Source: Argentina anserina
Lineage: Eukaryota > Streptophyta > Magnoliopsida > Rosales > Rosaceae
DNA length: 64,000 nt
Assembly (NCBI RefSeq): GCF_933775445.1
Contig: NC_065877.1
Span: forward strand, 6,138,001 to 6,202,000
Reading direction: 5' to 3'
A model generated the notes under the pieces. That model made no database searches. It was not told the DNA's origin and saw only the letters and a program-made list of their open reading frames with translations. Made by a program: the position numbers and the translations under genes. This document shows positions 11,555 through 22,967 of the stretch, piece by piece (position 1 is the stretch's first letter; every line of letters starts with the position of its first letter).

Positions 11555-11990
11555 CAAAGCATACCAGTGCGAAAGGGGAATTGCTCTGAATGACCGAACC
11601 ACCTAGCCTACTCACCACTTTCACCAATATCCGAAAGGATGAGTCTCAGCAGAAGAGTATTCTTCAGGCACCGGCTGTCGTTTCCAGTCTTACTGTTCAT
11701 GCTAGATCTCTGGTACCATCTATTCCGCAAGCAACTTCAGCTCCACTTCATTGACAAGGACCACCACCAGGCTTTAGGAATCAGCCCTGTCCTCCTTGCT
11801 CTTATTGCCATGATACTAACCATGCTCGTGCGACATGTTGGAAATTATATCCACACCGTAGGCCTAAGAGGCCTAATTATCGTCCCTAGGAAAAAGCAGC
11901 TCTTTAATTAGTTCCAGAACCCGATATCTATGGTGTGGTTGGGCATGATCATCATACTGCTGGATGAGCAACTACAGCCTCCATCGTTGG
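11555..11990 (+). pseudogene. Copia gag, C-terminal part with zinc knuckle, frameshifted
   Basis: After the second caaag duplication the Copia gag resumes. In one frame 11797-11838 encodes a CCHC zinc knuckle, C-S-Y-C-H-D-T-N-H-A-R-A-T-C, followed by W-K-L-Y-P-H, the usual Copia nucleocapsid pattern. The ORF at 11639-11911 reads another frame over the same bases and is a shadow. Stops and shifts prevent a continuous protein. Confidence 0.75.
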
Positions 11991-12006
11991 CCGTGGTGAA
12001 ATTGGT

Positions 12007-12276
12007 ATGGCTTTCAATATTTCTCACTCTGTTAGTTTTGATACATGGATTATTGATTCTGGTGCATCTGATCATATGACTTATGACAAATCTTATTTTA
12101 CCGTATTTTCCTCTCTACCTGTACCCTCTGTTACTAATGCTAACGGTGAGGCATTCCCCGTGTTAGGGAAAAAGTCCGTTCGTATTAATCCCACCATAGA
12201 GCTTCACAATGTGCTCTATGTACTTGCTTTATCTCATCATTTGATATATGTTCCCCAATTGAACGTTGACGCTTAG
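12007..12276 (+). pseudogene. Copia aspartic protease remnant
   Basis: The frame contains W-I-I-D-S-G-A-S-D-H-M, the active-site motif of Copia proteases, and the downstream L-H-N-V-L-Y-V motif. It ends at a stop soon after the V-P-Q-L-N segment. The enzyme would cut the polyprotein; it is cut off from integrase by stops and a shift. Confidence 0.85.
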
Positions 12277-12420
12277 TGTTCTATGACCTTTTTTTCCTAT
12301 GTATGTGATATTTCAGGATCTTCTAACCGGAAGGGTAATTGGTCGGAGGTCTCTAAGGGGCCGGTTGTTTCATCTGGATCTGACATACGCCGGGAAAAAA
12401 CCAAGGGGACAGTCTCAGAC

Positions 12421-13881
12421 CGCTTTACTCTCAACTTCTGACAAGCTAAGTGAAGTTTGGTTATGGCATCGTCGCTTAAGGCATCCATCTTTTAGTGTTC
12501 TGAAAAAATCCATGCCTACTTTGTTTATTAGTGTGGACGAGTCTTTTTATGTTGTGAGACATGTGTTTTGCGCAAGAGTCATCGATCTACTTATTCCCCT
12601 AATACTTCTACTAAAAGCATTCTTCTTTTTGAATTAATTCATTTTGATGTTTGGTGACCCTCTAAAGAGTCTATTGTGTCAGGAATGCGATATTTTGTTT
12701 CATTTATTGATGATTGCACACGTCTTTCATGGATTGTTCTTCTTAAAAATAAAGATGAGGTTTTTCCAGCCTTTCGTGCCTTCCATACCTCTGTCCAAAC
12801 ACAATATAATGCCACCATTCGAGTTATTCATTCTGATAATTGGGGGGGGGGGAATATGTGTATCATGTCTTTCAGGAGTTCTTTAACACACATGGAATTT
12901 TTCATCAAACAACGTGTCCCTACACACCTGAGCAAAATGGGGTTTCTGAAAAAAAATCGTCATTTACTTGATATGGCTCGGTGTATTCTTTTTAGTGACA
13001 ATATGCCTAAATACCTTTGGGGTGATGCTGTCATTACTTCCGCCCACCTCATTAATCGTCTTTCATCTCGTGTCCTTCAAGGGAAAGTTCCATATGAAGT
13101 GCTTGCATCTCATGTCTCATTACCATCTTTTCATAATCTTCCTGTCCGTGTTTTCAGTTGTGTTGCTTTTGTTCATCTTCCACAACATTAGCGATTTAAG
13201 TTAGATGCCTGGGCAGTTAAATGTGTGTTTGTTGGGTACAGAGGACATCAGAAAGGGTACCGGTGCTATCATCCCCCTACCCGGAAGTACTATGTCAATA
13301 TGGATGTTACCTTTTTTGAGGACATGAGTTATTTTTCCTCTTCTGATACTGCTTTTCAGGGGGAGATTTTATATTTTGAACAATTGTATCATGGAGAGGG
13401 GGAGACAAGTAAGCCCGTCGATATGGTGACAGGTTCCGTTGAGATTACCAATGTGTCACCTACACAGGCACCACCGGATGTCGTAACTCCAGAGATTCAG
13501 GTACGAGAAGCTGACAACACAACTGCCCCTCATGTCTCCCGTACAGTCGTTTATACCCCTGACCAATGCTCTCCTGGTACAAAAGATCACTCATATGAGG
13601 TTAGTCATTCTATTGGGGCTAATAGTAGACAATATGTCTTGCCAAATAGGTCTACTCGGGGTCAACCAACAAAAAAATATGAACCTACCCTTCAGGCTAA
13701 AGCTAAGTATCATGTGGCAAATTTTATATCTACCAAAAGATTATGTAAGTCATATGAGTCATTTGTGAATCAAATATCTACTGTTTCAGTACCTAACAAA
13801 GTGCAGGACGCATTGAGAGATCTAAAATGGAGGAAAGCAATGGAGGAAGAGATGGAAGCATTACAAAAGAACAATACTTAG
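12421..13881 (+). pseudogene. Copia integrase, frameshifted
   Basis: The GAG-pre-integrase motif W-H-R-R-L-R-H-P-S lies at about 12460-12490. The catalytic core follows in another frame (12676-13191) with F-I-D-D-C-T-R, then H-S-D-N, then the Y-L-W-G-D-A-V-x-T-S-A-H-L-I-N-R segment. The frame at 13225-13881 contains F-V-G-Y-R-G-H-Q-K-G-Y-R-C-Y-H-P, the usual C-terminal integrase segment, and the linker to reverse transcriptase. A G run at 12841-12852 marks one likely slip. It cannot be active as it stands. Confidence 0.85.
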
Positions 13882-14810
13882 GAGCTTGTATCTTCACCAC
13901 ATTGCAAAAAGGTAGTAGGATGTCGTTGGGTGTTTACAGTGAGGCATAATCCAGATAGGTCAGTGAGCCGGTATAAAGCATGCCTAGTAGCGAAGGAGTT
14001 CACCCAGACATATGGCATAAACTATGATGAGACATTTGCACTTGTTGCAAAGATAAACACTATCCGGGTATTGCTCTCTTTTGCTGCTAACTTGAACTGG
14101 CCACTTAGGCAGTTTAATGTTAAGAATGCATTCCTTCATGGAGAACTAACAAAGGAAGTATGCATGGATCTTCCGCCTGGATATGTGGCCGCTTCTCGAA
14201 GTAACTCTGTATGCAGATTGAGAAAGTCTTCGTATGGTCTTAAATAGTTACCTCGTGCTTGGTTTGAAAGATTCTCACAATTCGTGAGGAAAATTTGCTA
14301 CAGACAGAGTAATTCAGACCACGCGTTATTTCTCAAACATCAACAAGGGAAGGTAACAGCCCTAATTATATATGTTGATGATATGGTCGTTACTGAGAAT
14401 GATACTGTTGAGGTGGATAGATTATAGAAATAGCTTGTCACAGAGTTTGAGATGAAGGTCCTAGGTACACTCAAGTACTTCTTAGGCATTGAAATAGCTT
14501 GGGGAAGTGATGGTATCTATCTGTGTGAGATGAAGTACATCCTTGATATACTAACAAAGACATGAATGTTGGACTGCACTCCTATTGATACTCCTATTGA
14601 GCAGAATCATCGGTTAGCAGAGTATCCAGATTAAGTCCCTACTGAAAAACCTCGTTATCAGAGGCTAGTTGGACGCCTGATTTATCTATCACATACCATA
14701 CCAGATGTTGCGTATGCAGTAAGTGTAGTGAGTCAGTTCATGCATAATCCCAATGAGGACCATATGGATGCTTTTGTAAGGATTTTGAGGTACTTGAAGT
14801 GAGCTACAGG
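13882..14810 (+). pseudogene. Copia reverse transcriptase, several stops
   Basis: After a stop at about 13879, the RVT_2-type domain continues with Y-K-A-C-L-V-A-K-E-F-T-Q, then Q-F-N-V-K-N-A-F-L-H-G. The expected D before V is N here, so a catalytic aspartate is lost. YVDD is encoded at 14371-14382. Stops at about 14245, 14427 and 14562 break the frame. The known role is copying the element RNA into DNA. Confidence 0.88.
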
Positions 14811-14820
14811 GAGAGGAGTA

Positions 14821-15261
14821 ATGTTCTCTAATCACAATAATGGCTTTGAAATTTGTGGCTTCACAGATGCAGACTGGGCTGGAAATATTACTGATCGAAG
14901 ATCCACATCAGGGTACTTTACCTTTGTTGGGGGTAATCTTGTTACATGGAAGAGTAAGAAACAAAAGGTGGTAGCTCGATCTAGTGCTGAAGCAGAATAC
15001 AGAGGTATGACTCAGGAAGTGTGTGAATTGTTATGGCTTAGAAATTTGCTACAAGATTTGAGTATTAAGTCTAAATGTGTTATGCAGCTGTACTATAAGA
15101 ACAAGGCAGCTATTGATATTTCACATAATCCTGTGCAACATGATCGTACAAAACATATGGAGGTTGATCGTCACTTTATAAAAGAGAAGCTAGACGCGAA
15201 GATCATTAGTTTTTGTTTTGTTCCTACACAAGAGCAAATTGCTGATATGCTCACAAAATGA
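14821..15261 (+). pseudogene. Copia RNase H
   Basis: The frame contains F-T-D-A-D-W-A-G, D-R-R-S-T-S-G-Y, S-S-A-E-A-E-Y-R and H-D-R-T-K-H-M-E-V-D-R-H-F, the standard Copia RNase H motifs with the acidic catalytic residues present. It ends I-A-D-M-L-T-K and a stop. This is the best preserved domain of this copy, but it is cut off from the rest of pol. Confidence 0.88.
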
Positions 15262-15326
15262 GTGTCTAAAAAGGCATTTTATGATTCACTTAACAAGTTG
15301 GGCATGGTTGATATGTATGCACCAAC

Positions 15327-15337
15327 TTGAGGGGGAG
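15327..15337 (+). promoter_or_regulatory. Polypurine tract of the Copia element
   Basis: tgagggggag directly precedes the 3' LTR start TGTTGACATG at 15338. Confidence 0.8.
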
Positions 15338-15436
15338 TGTTGACATGAATCACGGGAGTAATTGATTGTTAGTTAAGCTATATATAGGATTAATCAATGT
15401 ATGTATAAACCAAGCAATAAGCAATATAAATCAACT
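15338..15436 (+). repeat. 3' LTR of the Copia element
   Basis: 99 bp, TGTTGA to TCAACT, followed by gaggc (15437-15441), which matches gaggt before the 5' LTR in four of five bases. Confidence 0.85.
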
Positions 15437-15883
15437 GAGGCGAGCTTACTCTTTCACCCCTGACTCTGATTTCTGTAACTCCGGTAAGAGAAGCAAATGG
15501 GGCAATTCTGGGACTGAAATGTATTACAGTGGGATGATGCATGCTAGGGTTGAATTCTTGGACGAGAAGGAAAGAGACATTCGAAGGGGACCCTCGTGCA
15601 GCTCACGTGCTCCCTCTACTAAGACAATAGACAACTCAGACCCTCGTCCACCTCAGCTCCTTACCCTCTTGCTCCTCTCATGTGTTGCCACCTCATTCTA
15701 GTCAGATGAACCTCACATGACCTTGTATTTAGGGTTGAGAGAGTACAAGACTAGTAAGTGGAGCTGTGGAGAGATCGAATATCCATTCCAGAAATGAAAG
15801 CATACTTGCATGCAAACAGTGGAAGACTTGTTCAGTAGGCAACTTGGCCTGCAGCCGAGAGAGGGTTGGTACTAATATATTTT
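15437..15883. other. Unassigned spacer
   Basis: No supported gene. The 111-codon ORF that spans the LTR edge is not conserved-looking and starts inside the LTR. Confidence 0.5.
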
Positions 15884-15891
15884 ATTTGTAC

Positions 15892-16650
15892 CAGTGGCGG
15901 ATTTAGGATTGAAATGCCACTAGAGCTAGCTTTATGCAAAGCGTAAATTACTTTTATTTGCGAGAAGCGAATTTTTTTTCTCTCCTTATATTATATTAGG
16001 TATGTTGATATTTGTCATCAGAATGAATCAGTTTCAAATTAATTTCTACACACCTCTGTTTTATCTTTCATTATGTATCTATCTCGCCTGATGTTAATTA
16101 ATAAACTTCACTACTTTGATTCTAATTTCCAAATAGGCAAATAAAATACTCAATCTCTGATCATAGTCATCAACCATTCTGTAACAGACAGTACATACTA
16201 ACACCCAATTTCGATTCCCAATCATTTCATATTAATACTTTAACCAACAAACCCATATACTCAAAAATCCCAAATCATTCCAAATCAAATCAATCATTCC
16301 ATAAGCTAAAATTTGATTCAATTTTAAAAGAGATTAGAGGAAAATAGCTAAACCTGTGGACTGGTCCAGAGCTTTAGCGGCGCGCGCGGGGAAATGGAGA
16401 ATAGCAACGGGCAATGACGAGTGGTGAGTGGTGACATGCAGGCTTGAACGAGAACTCGAGAAGATGATTAGAAGAAGAGGCTGAAGAGCATATCAGCATA
16501 AGCAGACGAGAAAATCTTCAGAGATTAAAAGAAGAAGACGCGAAAGTGTGAGAGACAGAAAGAGACCCGTGCTGATGTTTTAATTTTTTTTAATAGAAGA
16601 TTGGGTTTTTTTTATGGACTTCATTTTCACCTCGGCTGGATCCACCCCTG
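15892..16650. mobile_element. hAT-type non-autonomous element, 759 bp
   Basis: The left end is CAGTGGCGGATTTAG; the right end, reverse-complemented, is CAGGGGTGGATCCAG. The 8-bp direct repeat atttgtac flanks it exactly (15884-15891 and 16651-16658). No transposase is encoded. A similar terminus occurs alone at 16925-16947. Confidence 0.85.
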
Positions 16651-19574
16651 ATTTGTACACACATCGTTGATAAGTCTGGCAATTCAGTTGGATTTATTCT
16701 AAAAACTTAGCTCCTCACATACGTGGTTCGAGTCTTACGTACAAATTTCTCCTGTTTTAACATTTTCTTCGGTTGTCTCTTTATTTTTCTATTTTCCCCA
16801 TTTTTTCCCCTCTTAACAAATTGAGTTTAAATATTATTTTAATCAAGATAAACAATGAAGGAAACACCAAAAACAATACAGATGAAAAAAAATTCTTATA
16901 AAGGAGTTATTTAGCCTAGAGAAAATTTAATTCCTATATCCGCCACTACATGCAATGTCAATAATTCGCTTCGGAGTTTAATGATTCTTGTCTATGATAT
17001 TTAATTAAAAAAGTGTGATAGTTCTAAGTTCTAACTTCAACCTAATAATGATTTACTGATCTCGCTTGATCGTCTAATATTTTGTATTACTTCTTAAAAA
17101 GATATTCGTAATTGATTTAGTAGACCAATGAAATTTTCCTATGCCAAAGACGATCTAATTTCACGTATTCTTGATTTCAAAAACTCGATAGTCGATACAC
17201 AGTTCATGTTCCCTAATACTTGAAAAAAGTTGTAATCAAGATACCTTAATTCTTGTTGGCCCCTTAATTTGTAGAAATGACCTACAAGTTAAGTTTCACT
17301 TTGGCTAATCAAAACCTTGATTAAGCAGCAGATACCTGATTCAGATTAAGCTCTTGGTTTGTAAATTAATCGAAACAACGTACAACGAACCAAAACAAAA
17401 ACGAGTAGTCCATTCTAGTAATAGAAACCGTCCAATTTGTAATCATCTTTTTTGACTCGCGCGAAGATACCATGAAAACATGAGTAGATCTTTCACTGAA
17501 GAAGTTGCTGTAAAAGATTAAGCACTCAGAAATCAGAATGTCTCCCACGTGCAAACATTTGACGCAAAAGTTGTAGATGAACCACGTACGAAGCTTCGTA
17601 GATGAACCACGTACGAAGCCTCGGGTCGATGACTTCTTTTCCACTATGCTAATTCTTTTCTAAATTTATTGCAGTGTGTTACTGGTTTGATGTACATGGC
17701 TAAGGTTGAAAGTTCTTATGGCTTATGCATTTGGACAATTGGTTTCAAAAGCGGAACGGAAAGGAAGTTTTGAACACTTTTTAATGCTCTTTACACGCGA
17801 GAAACTCTTTCTAGTTCTCTCAACTTTTCACTTTCTCTTTGCTTTCAGCTCAATCGTGCAAGAATTTTCTCACATTTTTAAGGTTTTACATATCTTATAT
17901 ATATATATATATATATACAAACTTGATATATATTTTGATCTAGAGTAGTATGTCACATCATCTTATAAGTTTTGACCATGAGATATCTTCTTTATTAAAG
18001 TTAATTATTGAAATATAAAACGTGTTTAGAGATAACATTGGTACAAATTAATTGATCAGGTAACAAATATTATGATGTAAAAAGGTCTTAGATTTTAGCC
18101 TAGTGATCCAATCAATTCCATATATAGAAGCCAAATTGTAACTAATTTTGAACATTAGGTTGCAACCTGACAAACATATACAAAGATTAATTAGTGATCA
18201 GTGAAACTGTCGCGACGAGTATATAACTAAGATTTAGCCCTCAATGAATAGACTACGCTACAAGCAACACAACTATTGAATGATTGGTCTATTTCGAATA
18301 AACAGCTTAAAGAGATATCACCGGAAAAAATATCGTAAAGAACTAACAAGCATAGATCGATTTGCGTTGGCTAACAACATTACGGGAACATGGCGGGTTT
18401 TGCAATTTAGAGAAATGAAATGAAGATTGAAAGTGCTCGCGCCTCCAACCGAAGTTGTTTTTCTTTGTCTTCCCACTATCATTTGCCTCCTTTCAATTTC
18501 TAATGCAGTCTTGATTGTGGCAGACATCTAGAAACACACAGGGGAGTCACCTTAGAACACAAAAAAGATTCCAAGCAGAGGGGGTCAACAAGAGAAAACT
18601 GTATAGTGGAGAATCCAACCACATCTCAACATCTTTTCGCGTACTCGGGTCACTCATCCTTTGTTTGTAGTGAATCAATAAGAGGCTAATAAGTTATGAA
18701 TCAAACTAATTCATTATATATATAGAAAAAGGCGGAAGAAAATTTCCCTCCATATTTGCCAAGTTCGATTTTGGGCTCATTTGAAACAGTTTTGAACTTT
18801 TGATTGATATTTTTGGGCTGCTTTGGAACAGTTTTGTTGTTATTTTGGGTTCTCTGTCGACTTGTATTTATTGGGATGACTGGATGAGGCGATGAGCTTT
18901 ATCGTTTGGTATTAAAAGCAAACGTACAAATTAAATAAGTATGTTGAAGTCGACTTTCTATGTATGATGTAGGTTGCAATATCTCTAAAGGCGCCTGAAC
19001 TTTTGCGACTATGCCAGTGTTACTGATGTTTAAGATTACAGTGATGATAAGTGCCTGGCCCAAAATTCAGCTGCACAGACAGACTGCACATCAGCCCATG
19101 CAGCCCAATAGTCGTTGCAGTCTTCAATAGAGTGCTTCTCAGGTGCAGAAAGAAGATTGCAGCTCCAGCCTTCTGCCTAAGTTGAAGATCAACTGTAATG
19201 CACTAATGCGTGACTTTGCTAATTAAGCTGGTTGCACGAAACAATCTAGACCTCACCTCTGTGAGCCTGTGATTTCTTCTGGTGATTCTTAATCATGCTT
19301 GTTGTTTAAAATCTTGCATGGTTCTAGGGGTTCTGCGCGCACAATTTACTGAATGGATTGACCGAATTGAGTACGTAAGCCAAAAAAATTTATACTTCAT
19401 ATGCTCATTTCAGTTGTTGATACTTGCCTTTACATAATCGGTAGATGAAATTTAGACAATATTACTTAGTCCAAGTGAGAGATTGTTAAATAGATTGAAG
19501 TTCAACAAGTATAATTAATGGAATGACTCTTATCTTATAACTTGGAGTATGTATATTCTCATCATGTTAGAGAG
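16651..19574. other. Unassigned AT-rich DNA with small repeats
   Basis: An orphan hAT-like terminus lies at 16925-16947 (reverse complement TAGTGGCGGATATAGG). A near-perfect duplication of about 23 bp around gtagatgaaccacgtacgaag lies at about 17571-17620. A (TA)n run is at about 17897-17919. The ORFs at 17366-17644 and 18318-18527 (minus) show no recognised domain and are not called. Confidence 0.45.
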
Positions 19575-19582
19575 CTTACTAG

Positions 19583-20249
19583 TAGGGGTGGACTCGGTTC
19601 TATTGGTTCGGTTTAAGAGCACTAACTGAAAATTGAAACCGATTCCTTGGTTTTGTATATTTTAAAACCAAAACCAGAAAAAATATCTATTAACCACGAT
19701 TTCGGTTAACCTACAATTCGGTTCGGTTTCGGTTATATAACCTACCATTTATAATAACTTTTCACACTTGACTAAAAACAAAAGTTAAAATCAAAGTAAA
19801 GTAGTAAGCTACAAGTTCAGTACTTCAAATTAGTAAATAAGTAAACTAGATTGCGATAAGTTAGAAACAACAAATAAAATCAACAAAATTACGATAGAAT
19901 ATTAACCAAAACGTAATATTTAATGAGTTAAAAACTATGAACAATTAAGTTAGACATTTTGAGGCCGTAATCATGTAAAATCATGTATATTGTATGTAAC
20001 TCTTAATCAATAAAAACATAACGTACACTTATTACTATATTAAATATTAATAATTAAATACATATATGTCGATTTGGTTCAGTTAGATCGGTTTTTTACA
20101 CGGACGAAACCGCAAACCGAAACCGAACTATTCAGTTTGATGTTAAAACGGAAACCAATAGATCAGTTTTGTTCGGTTTCAGTTTCTCGGTGTCTGTTCG
20201 GTACGGTTTTGGTCGGTTTTCGGTTTTTCGGTGTTTAAAAGTCCCCCTA
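19583..20249. mobile_element. hAT-type MITE, 667 bp
   Basis: The ends are TAGGGGTGGAC and, reverse-complemented, TAGGGGGACT. The 8-bp repeat cttactag flanks it (19575-19582 and 20250-20257). Interior subterminal stretches repeat cggttcggttt, as in other plant hAT MITEs. There is no coding capacity. Confidence 0.88.
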
Positions 20250-20705
20250 CTTACTAGAACAATTACCTGATTAATTTGAATAATTTTGATAAGTTTAAGC
20301 CTCTACAGCTGTTAACATACAATTGGAACTAGACTCTCTTATGGTGACGAGTTCAAGTTGATCCAAGCTAATCAAATTCAACTCCCTGTGTTCGATACGT
20401 TTTGCTTTAGAATATCAATCCCATTTGAACTTGATATTGAAACTCAACAACTCTTATCGATCTCTTGCTAACCAGCAAGCTTACGCTTACTGTGTAGACG
20501 TGTAGTGTACGTGGTGATCATGTCTCAATCCAAGGTTGTGGTGAAGAGTGCTTTCGAGATGGGTTTAGCGCCGTTTAGGACTTTAGGTATGTATAATACT
20601 AGTTGCTATAGGAAATCTTGCTCTTCTGTGTTCTCGCGGAATCAAGCAATTAATTGATCATGTAGTAGTTTTGTATATGGAAATTTTTTAACAACAGTGA
20701 AATGT

Positions 20706-20815
20706 TTCCCACTCATAATTTAAGTTATTTAAATTCCAAATCTATCATGATATAAGTACATTCCCACTCATAATTTAAGTTATTTAAATTCCAAATCTAT
20801 CATGATATAAGTACA
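20706..20815. repeat. Perfect 55-bp tandem duplication
   Basis: The unit beginning ttcccactcataattt at 20706 is repeated without change from 20761. The absence of differences suggests a recent duplication. Confidence 0.95.
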
Positions 20816-20942
20816 TGAATTAACAAAATCTAAGGACTATCCGTACACGTAGTCAATAACTCCGTTACCATTCACGTTTTCTGTTATTTTTGTAAGGGTA
20901 AATGTCTTTCATATGGCGCATGCACCTTAGTCAGGCCTACCC

Positions 20943-20947
<5 letters not shown>

Positions 20948-20973
<26 letters not shown>
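20948..20973. repeat. (CT)n microsatellite
   Basis: About 13 consecutive tc dinucleotides. Confidence 0.95.
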
Positions 20974-21193
20974 ACTTCACCTCCAGGCTCCATCGAAGCT
21001 TTTCCCAGAAGCTGATCTTTTTTGAATTTTTTTTCCGAAGATAAAAGCTTGGCTTGATTGGGTATCTCGGGCTTGTTTGTTGTGGCTGATAATTTAGGTA
21101 AGAATCGATCTATACCACTCAAAAACTACATGATTATATAATTCAATTTCAATTTATGGTGAGATCTGAAAAAAATATATATTTAGGTTGTGA

Positions 21194-21979
21194 GACCATC
21201 TCCAACTCAAAAGTCTAAAAAAATTTTAACCTTAAATGAAACTATTCATCGTGTGACATTAACTCCCTCAAACTCGTTAAGGCTAAGATTTAGCCTTAAA
21301 TTATATTTTAAGAGTTTGAATATGTTATTATATTTTTAAGTGTTATAACGTTATATTAGATTCTTATTTTAATTTATTGTAATTAAGATTGTTTTTATAA
21401 TTAATAAGTTAGTTCTGACATTTTAATTAAAATTATTAAATCCTTTCACTTTCAAAATTTAAAAGATATCTCATTCGACCGCATTTGACGTGATAGTATA
21501 TATTTAACAAAAATAAGTAAATAAATAAAACAATCACATTGTAAATTCATCTGTCTAATAACTTTAAAGTAACTATAAAGCGATAAATCAATTAAGTGTG
21601 TTGTCATATATTTATATATATAGACTATTTTTTAATTTATTTAAGTAGAGCTAATTTTGATCATCAAAATTAAAATTAATTATATTAATCATCAAAATTA
21701 AAATGAATTGTACTAATTAGCAAAATTGAAATTAATTATATTAATCATCAAAATTAAAATTAATGTATTCATAAAAATATTAAAATTAATTGTAGTTGAT
21801 AAAATGTGGGGACCTATTGAATAAATAAAAGAGAATATAAACTCACTCAAAGGGCTAAAAAACATTGTTAAATACTATCCCTCACCTAATGCATTTTAGC
21901 TCTTAACTTAAGAGGGTTGGAGATGGAAGTGGTAAATAAGAGTTTTTTAGCCCTTAACTTGAGTGAGTTGGAGATAGCC
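21194..21979. mobile_element. PIF/Harbinger-like MITE, 786 bp
   Basis: The ends are GACCATCTCCAACTC and, reverse-complemented, GGCTATCTCCAACTC. They are flanked by the trinucleotide tga (21191-21193 and 21980-21982). An extra inverted copy of the right end (gagggttggagatgg, near 21910) lies 60-70 bp inside it. A set of about 28-bp imperfect repeats (atcatcaaaattaaaatt) occupies 21660-21765. Superfamily placement rests on the 3-bp duplication and the end sequence. Confidence 0.65.
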
Positions 21980-22138
21980 TGAGCACAACAAGATTACTGG
22001 TCGTGGTAGTGATTGGGTATGCCTCAATTAAGTATAATCTCAACTGATGGCTTTATGGTGAAGAAGATTGCAACTTTGTATGAAATTGGTGAAAAGAATT
22101 GTAACTTGATTATGTTCTTATGGTGATGGTGATAATGG

Positions 22139-22967
22139 TGTTTGGGCCTAAAATAATACTCTGGTATTACCTAGACTATTTAGGCTCGTGGACCGGTTAT
22201 TTGGGAAAAGTATATCATAAAGCGAGATTACATGCCGTATTGGAATAGATTTAGGGGACTATCGCCGTATAGAATCTGAGTTGATTAAGGAAGGTAAATC
22301 TAAATCAACTAGGAGGTTCTCAAGACTTGATTTAAAAGAAAGAACAAGTTGTGTTCTCTATATAAGGGGGTTGAATGCACAGAATAACATACGCAACGTC
22401 AAACAAACTATCGCGCAACCGCATAGTCAAAATCTCCCCACGGAGTAAAAGTCCGATTCGCTTCGGCAACCAAGTCTCCCATCGGAGCGGAGCTACCCAG
22501 ATGCACGCCGCGCTCTGCATGTAGCAACAAGTCCGATTAACTTCGGCAATTCGAGTCACGTCCATCGAGTCGCTAGCCTAGCTTCTAGCAAACACAAAGT
22601 CTGCACTAGTCAGCAAATCCCATTCGCGAGAGAGTCCTGCTATTAATGACAAAGTATAAGCTCTGCTTTTCCCCAAGCGGTCAAAAGTAAGATCGGCCAT
22701 CTACTTGAGGTGGAGTGAAAGGTACCTAGCAACTCCGGTTGTGTATAGGTCATTCGAACTTCAGCGGTTTATCAGCAACATCGGAGCAATCGTTTGAGAA
22801 GAAGACAGTACGTGGAGCGCAATCATCATCAAACAAAGCAAGAGTTGTACCTAACTCAAAGGTACTGGCACGCCATTAACAACAGAGAACGAAGGGTCAA
22901 ACCGTCTAGGGTTCGATACCGGGGCTTGCTGATTGTTCTCTGAGGAAGATCCGTTTTCCCAGCTCGA
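22139..22967 (+). repeat. 5' LTR of the Tat-type Gypsy
   Basis: Homology to the 3' LTR runs from TGTTTGGGCC to about 22967. A TATA box (ctctatataagg, about 22356-22367) fits the U3/R border. The exact 3' edge is unclear because this copy lacks the terminal CA seen in the partner. Confidence 0.8.

Larger units (their letters stand above)
3952..15436 (+). mobile_element. Old Copia retrotransposon with 99-bp LTRs, split by a nested Gypsy
   Basis: The 5' LTR (3952-4050) and 3' LTR (15338-15436) are both 99 bp and align without gaps, with about 15 differences by eye. The flanks gaggt and gaggc form a one-mismatch 5-bp target duplication. A primer-binding site resembling the 3' end of initiator-Met tRNA follows the 5' LTR, and a purine tract precedes the 3' LTR. 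The protein order is gag, protease, integrase, reverse transcriptase, RNase H, which is Copia order. All are broken by stops and frameshifts. Bases 5184-11554 are a later Gypsy insertion, so the Copia itself is about 5.1 kb. Confidence 0.92.
20258..21190. other. Unassigned spacer with a duplication and a microsatellite
   Basis: Apart from the two repeats listed separately, nothing was recognised. The minus-strand ORF at 20937-21122 crosses the CT run and is low complexity. Confidence 0.5.

Noticed and set aside
12841..12852. Poly-G run as a programmed frameshift site
   Set aside because: The Copia copy has many other stops and shifts, so a slip during decay is the simpler explanation.
17366..17644. 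Minus-strand 92-codon ORF
   Set aside because: Crosses a small tandem duplication, no recognisable domain, no supporting signals.
18318..18527. Minus-strand 69-codon ORF
   Set aside because: Short, unrecognised, no promoter or splice context.
20947..20975. CRISPR-like or regulatory repeat
   Set aside because: Simple CT microsatellite; no spacer structure, and the DNA is plant.
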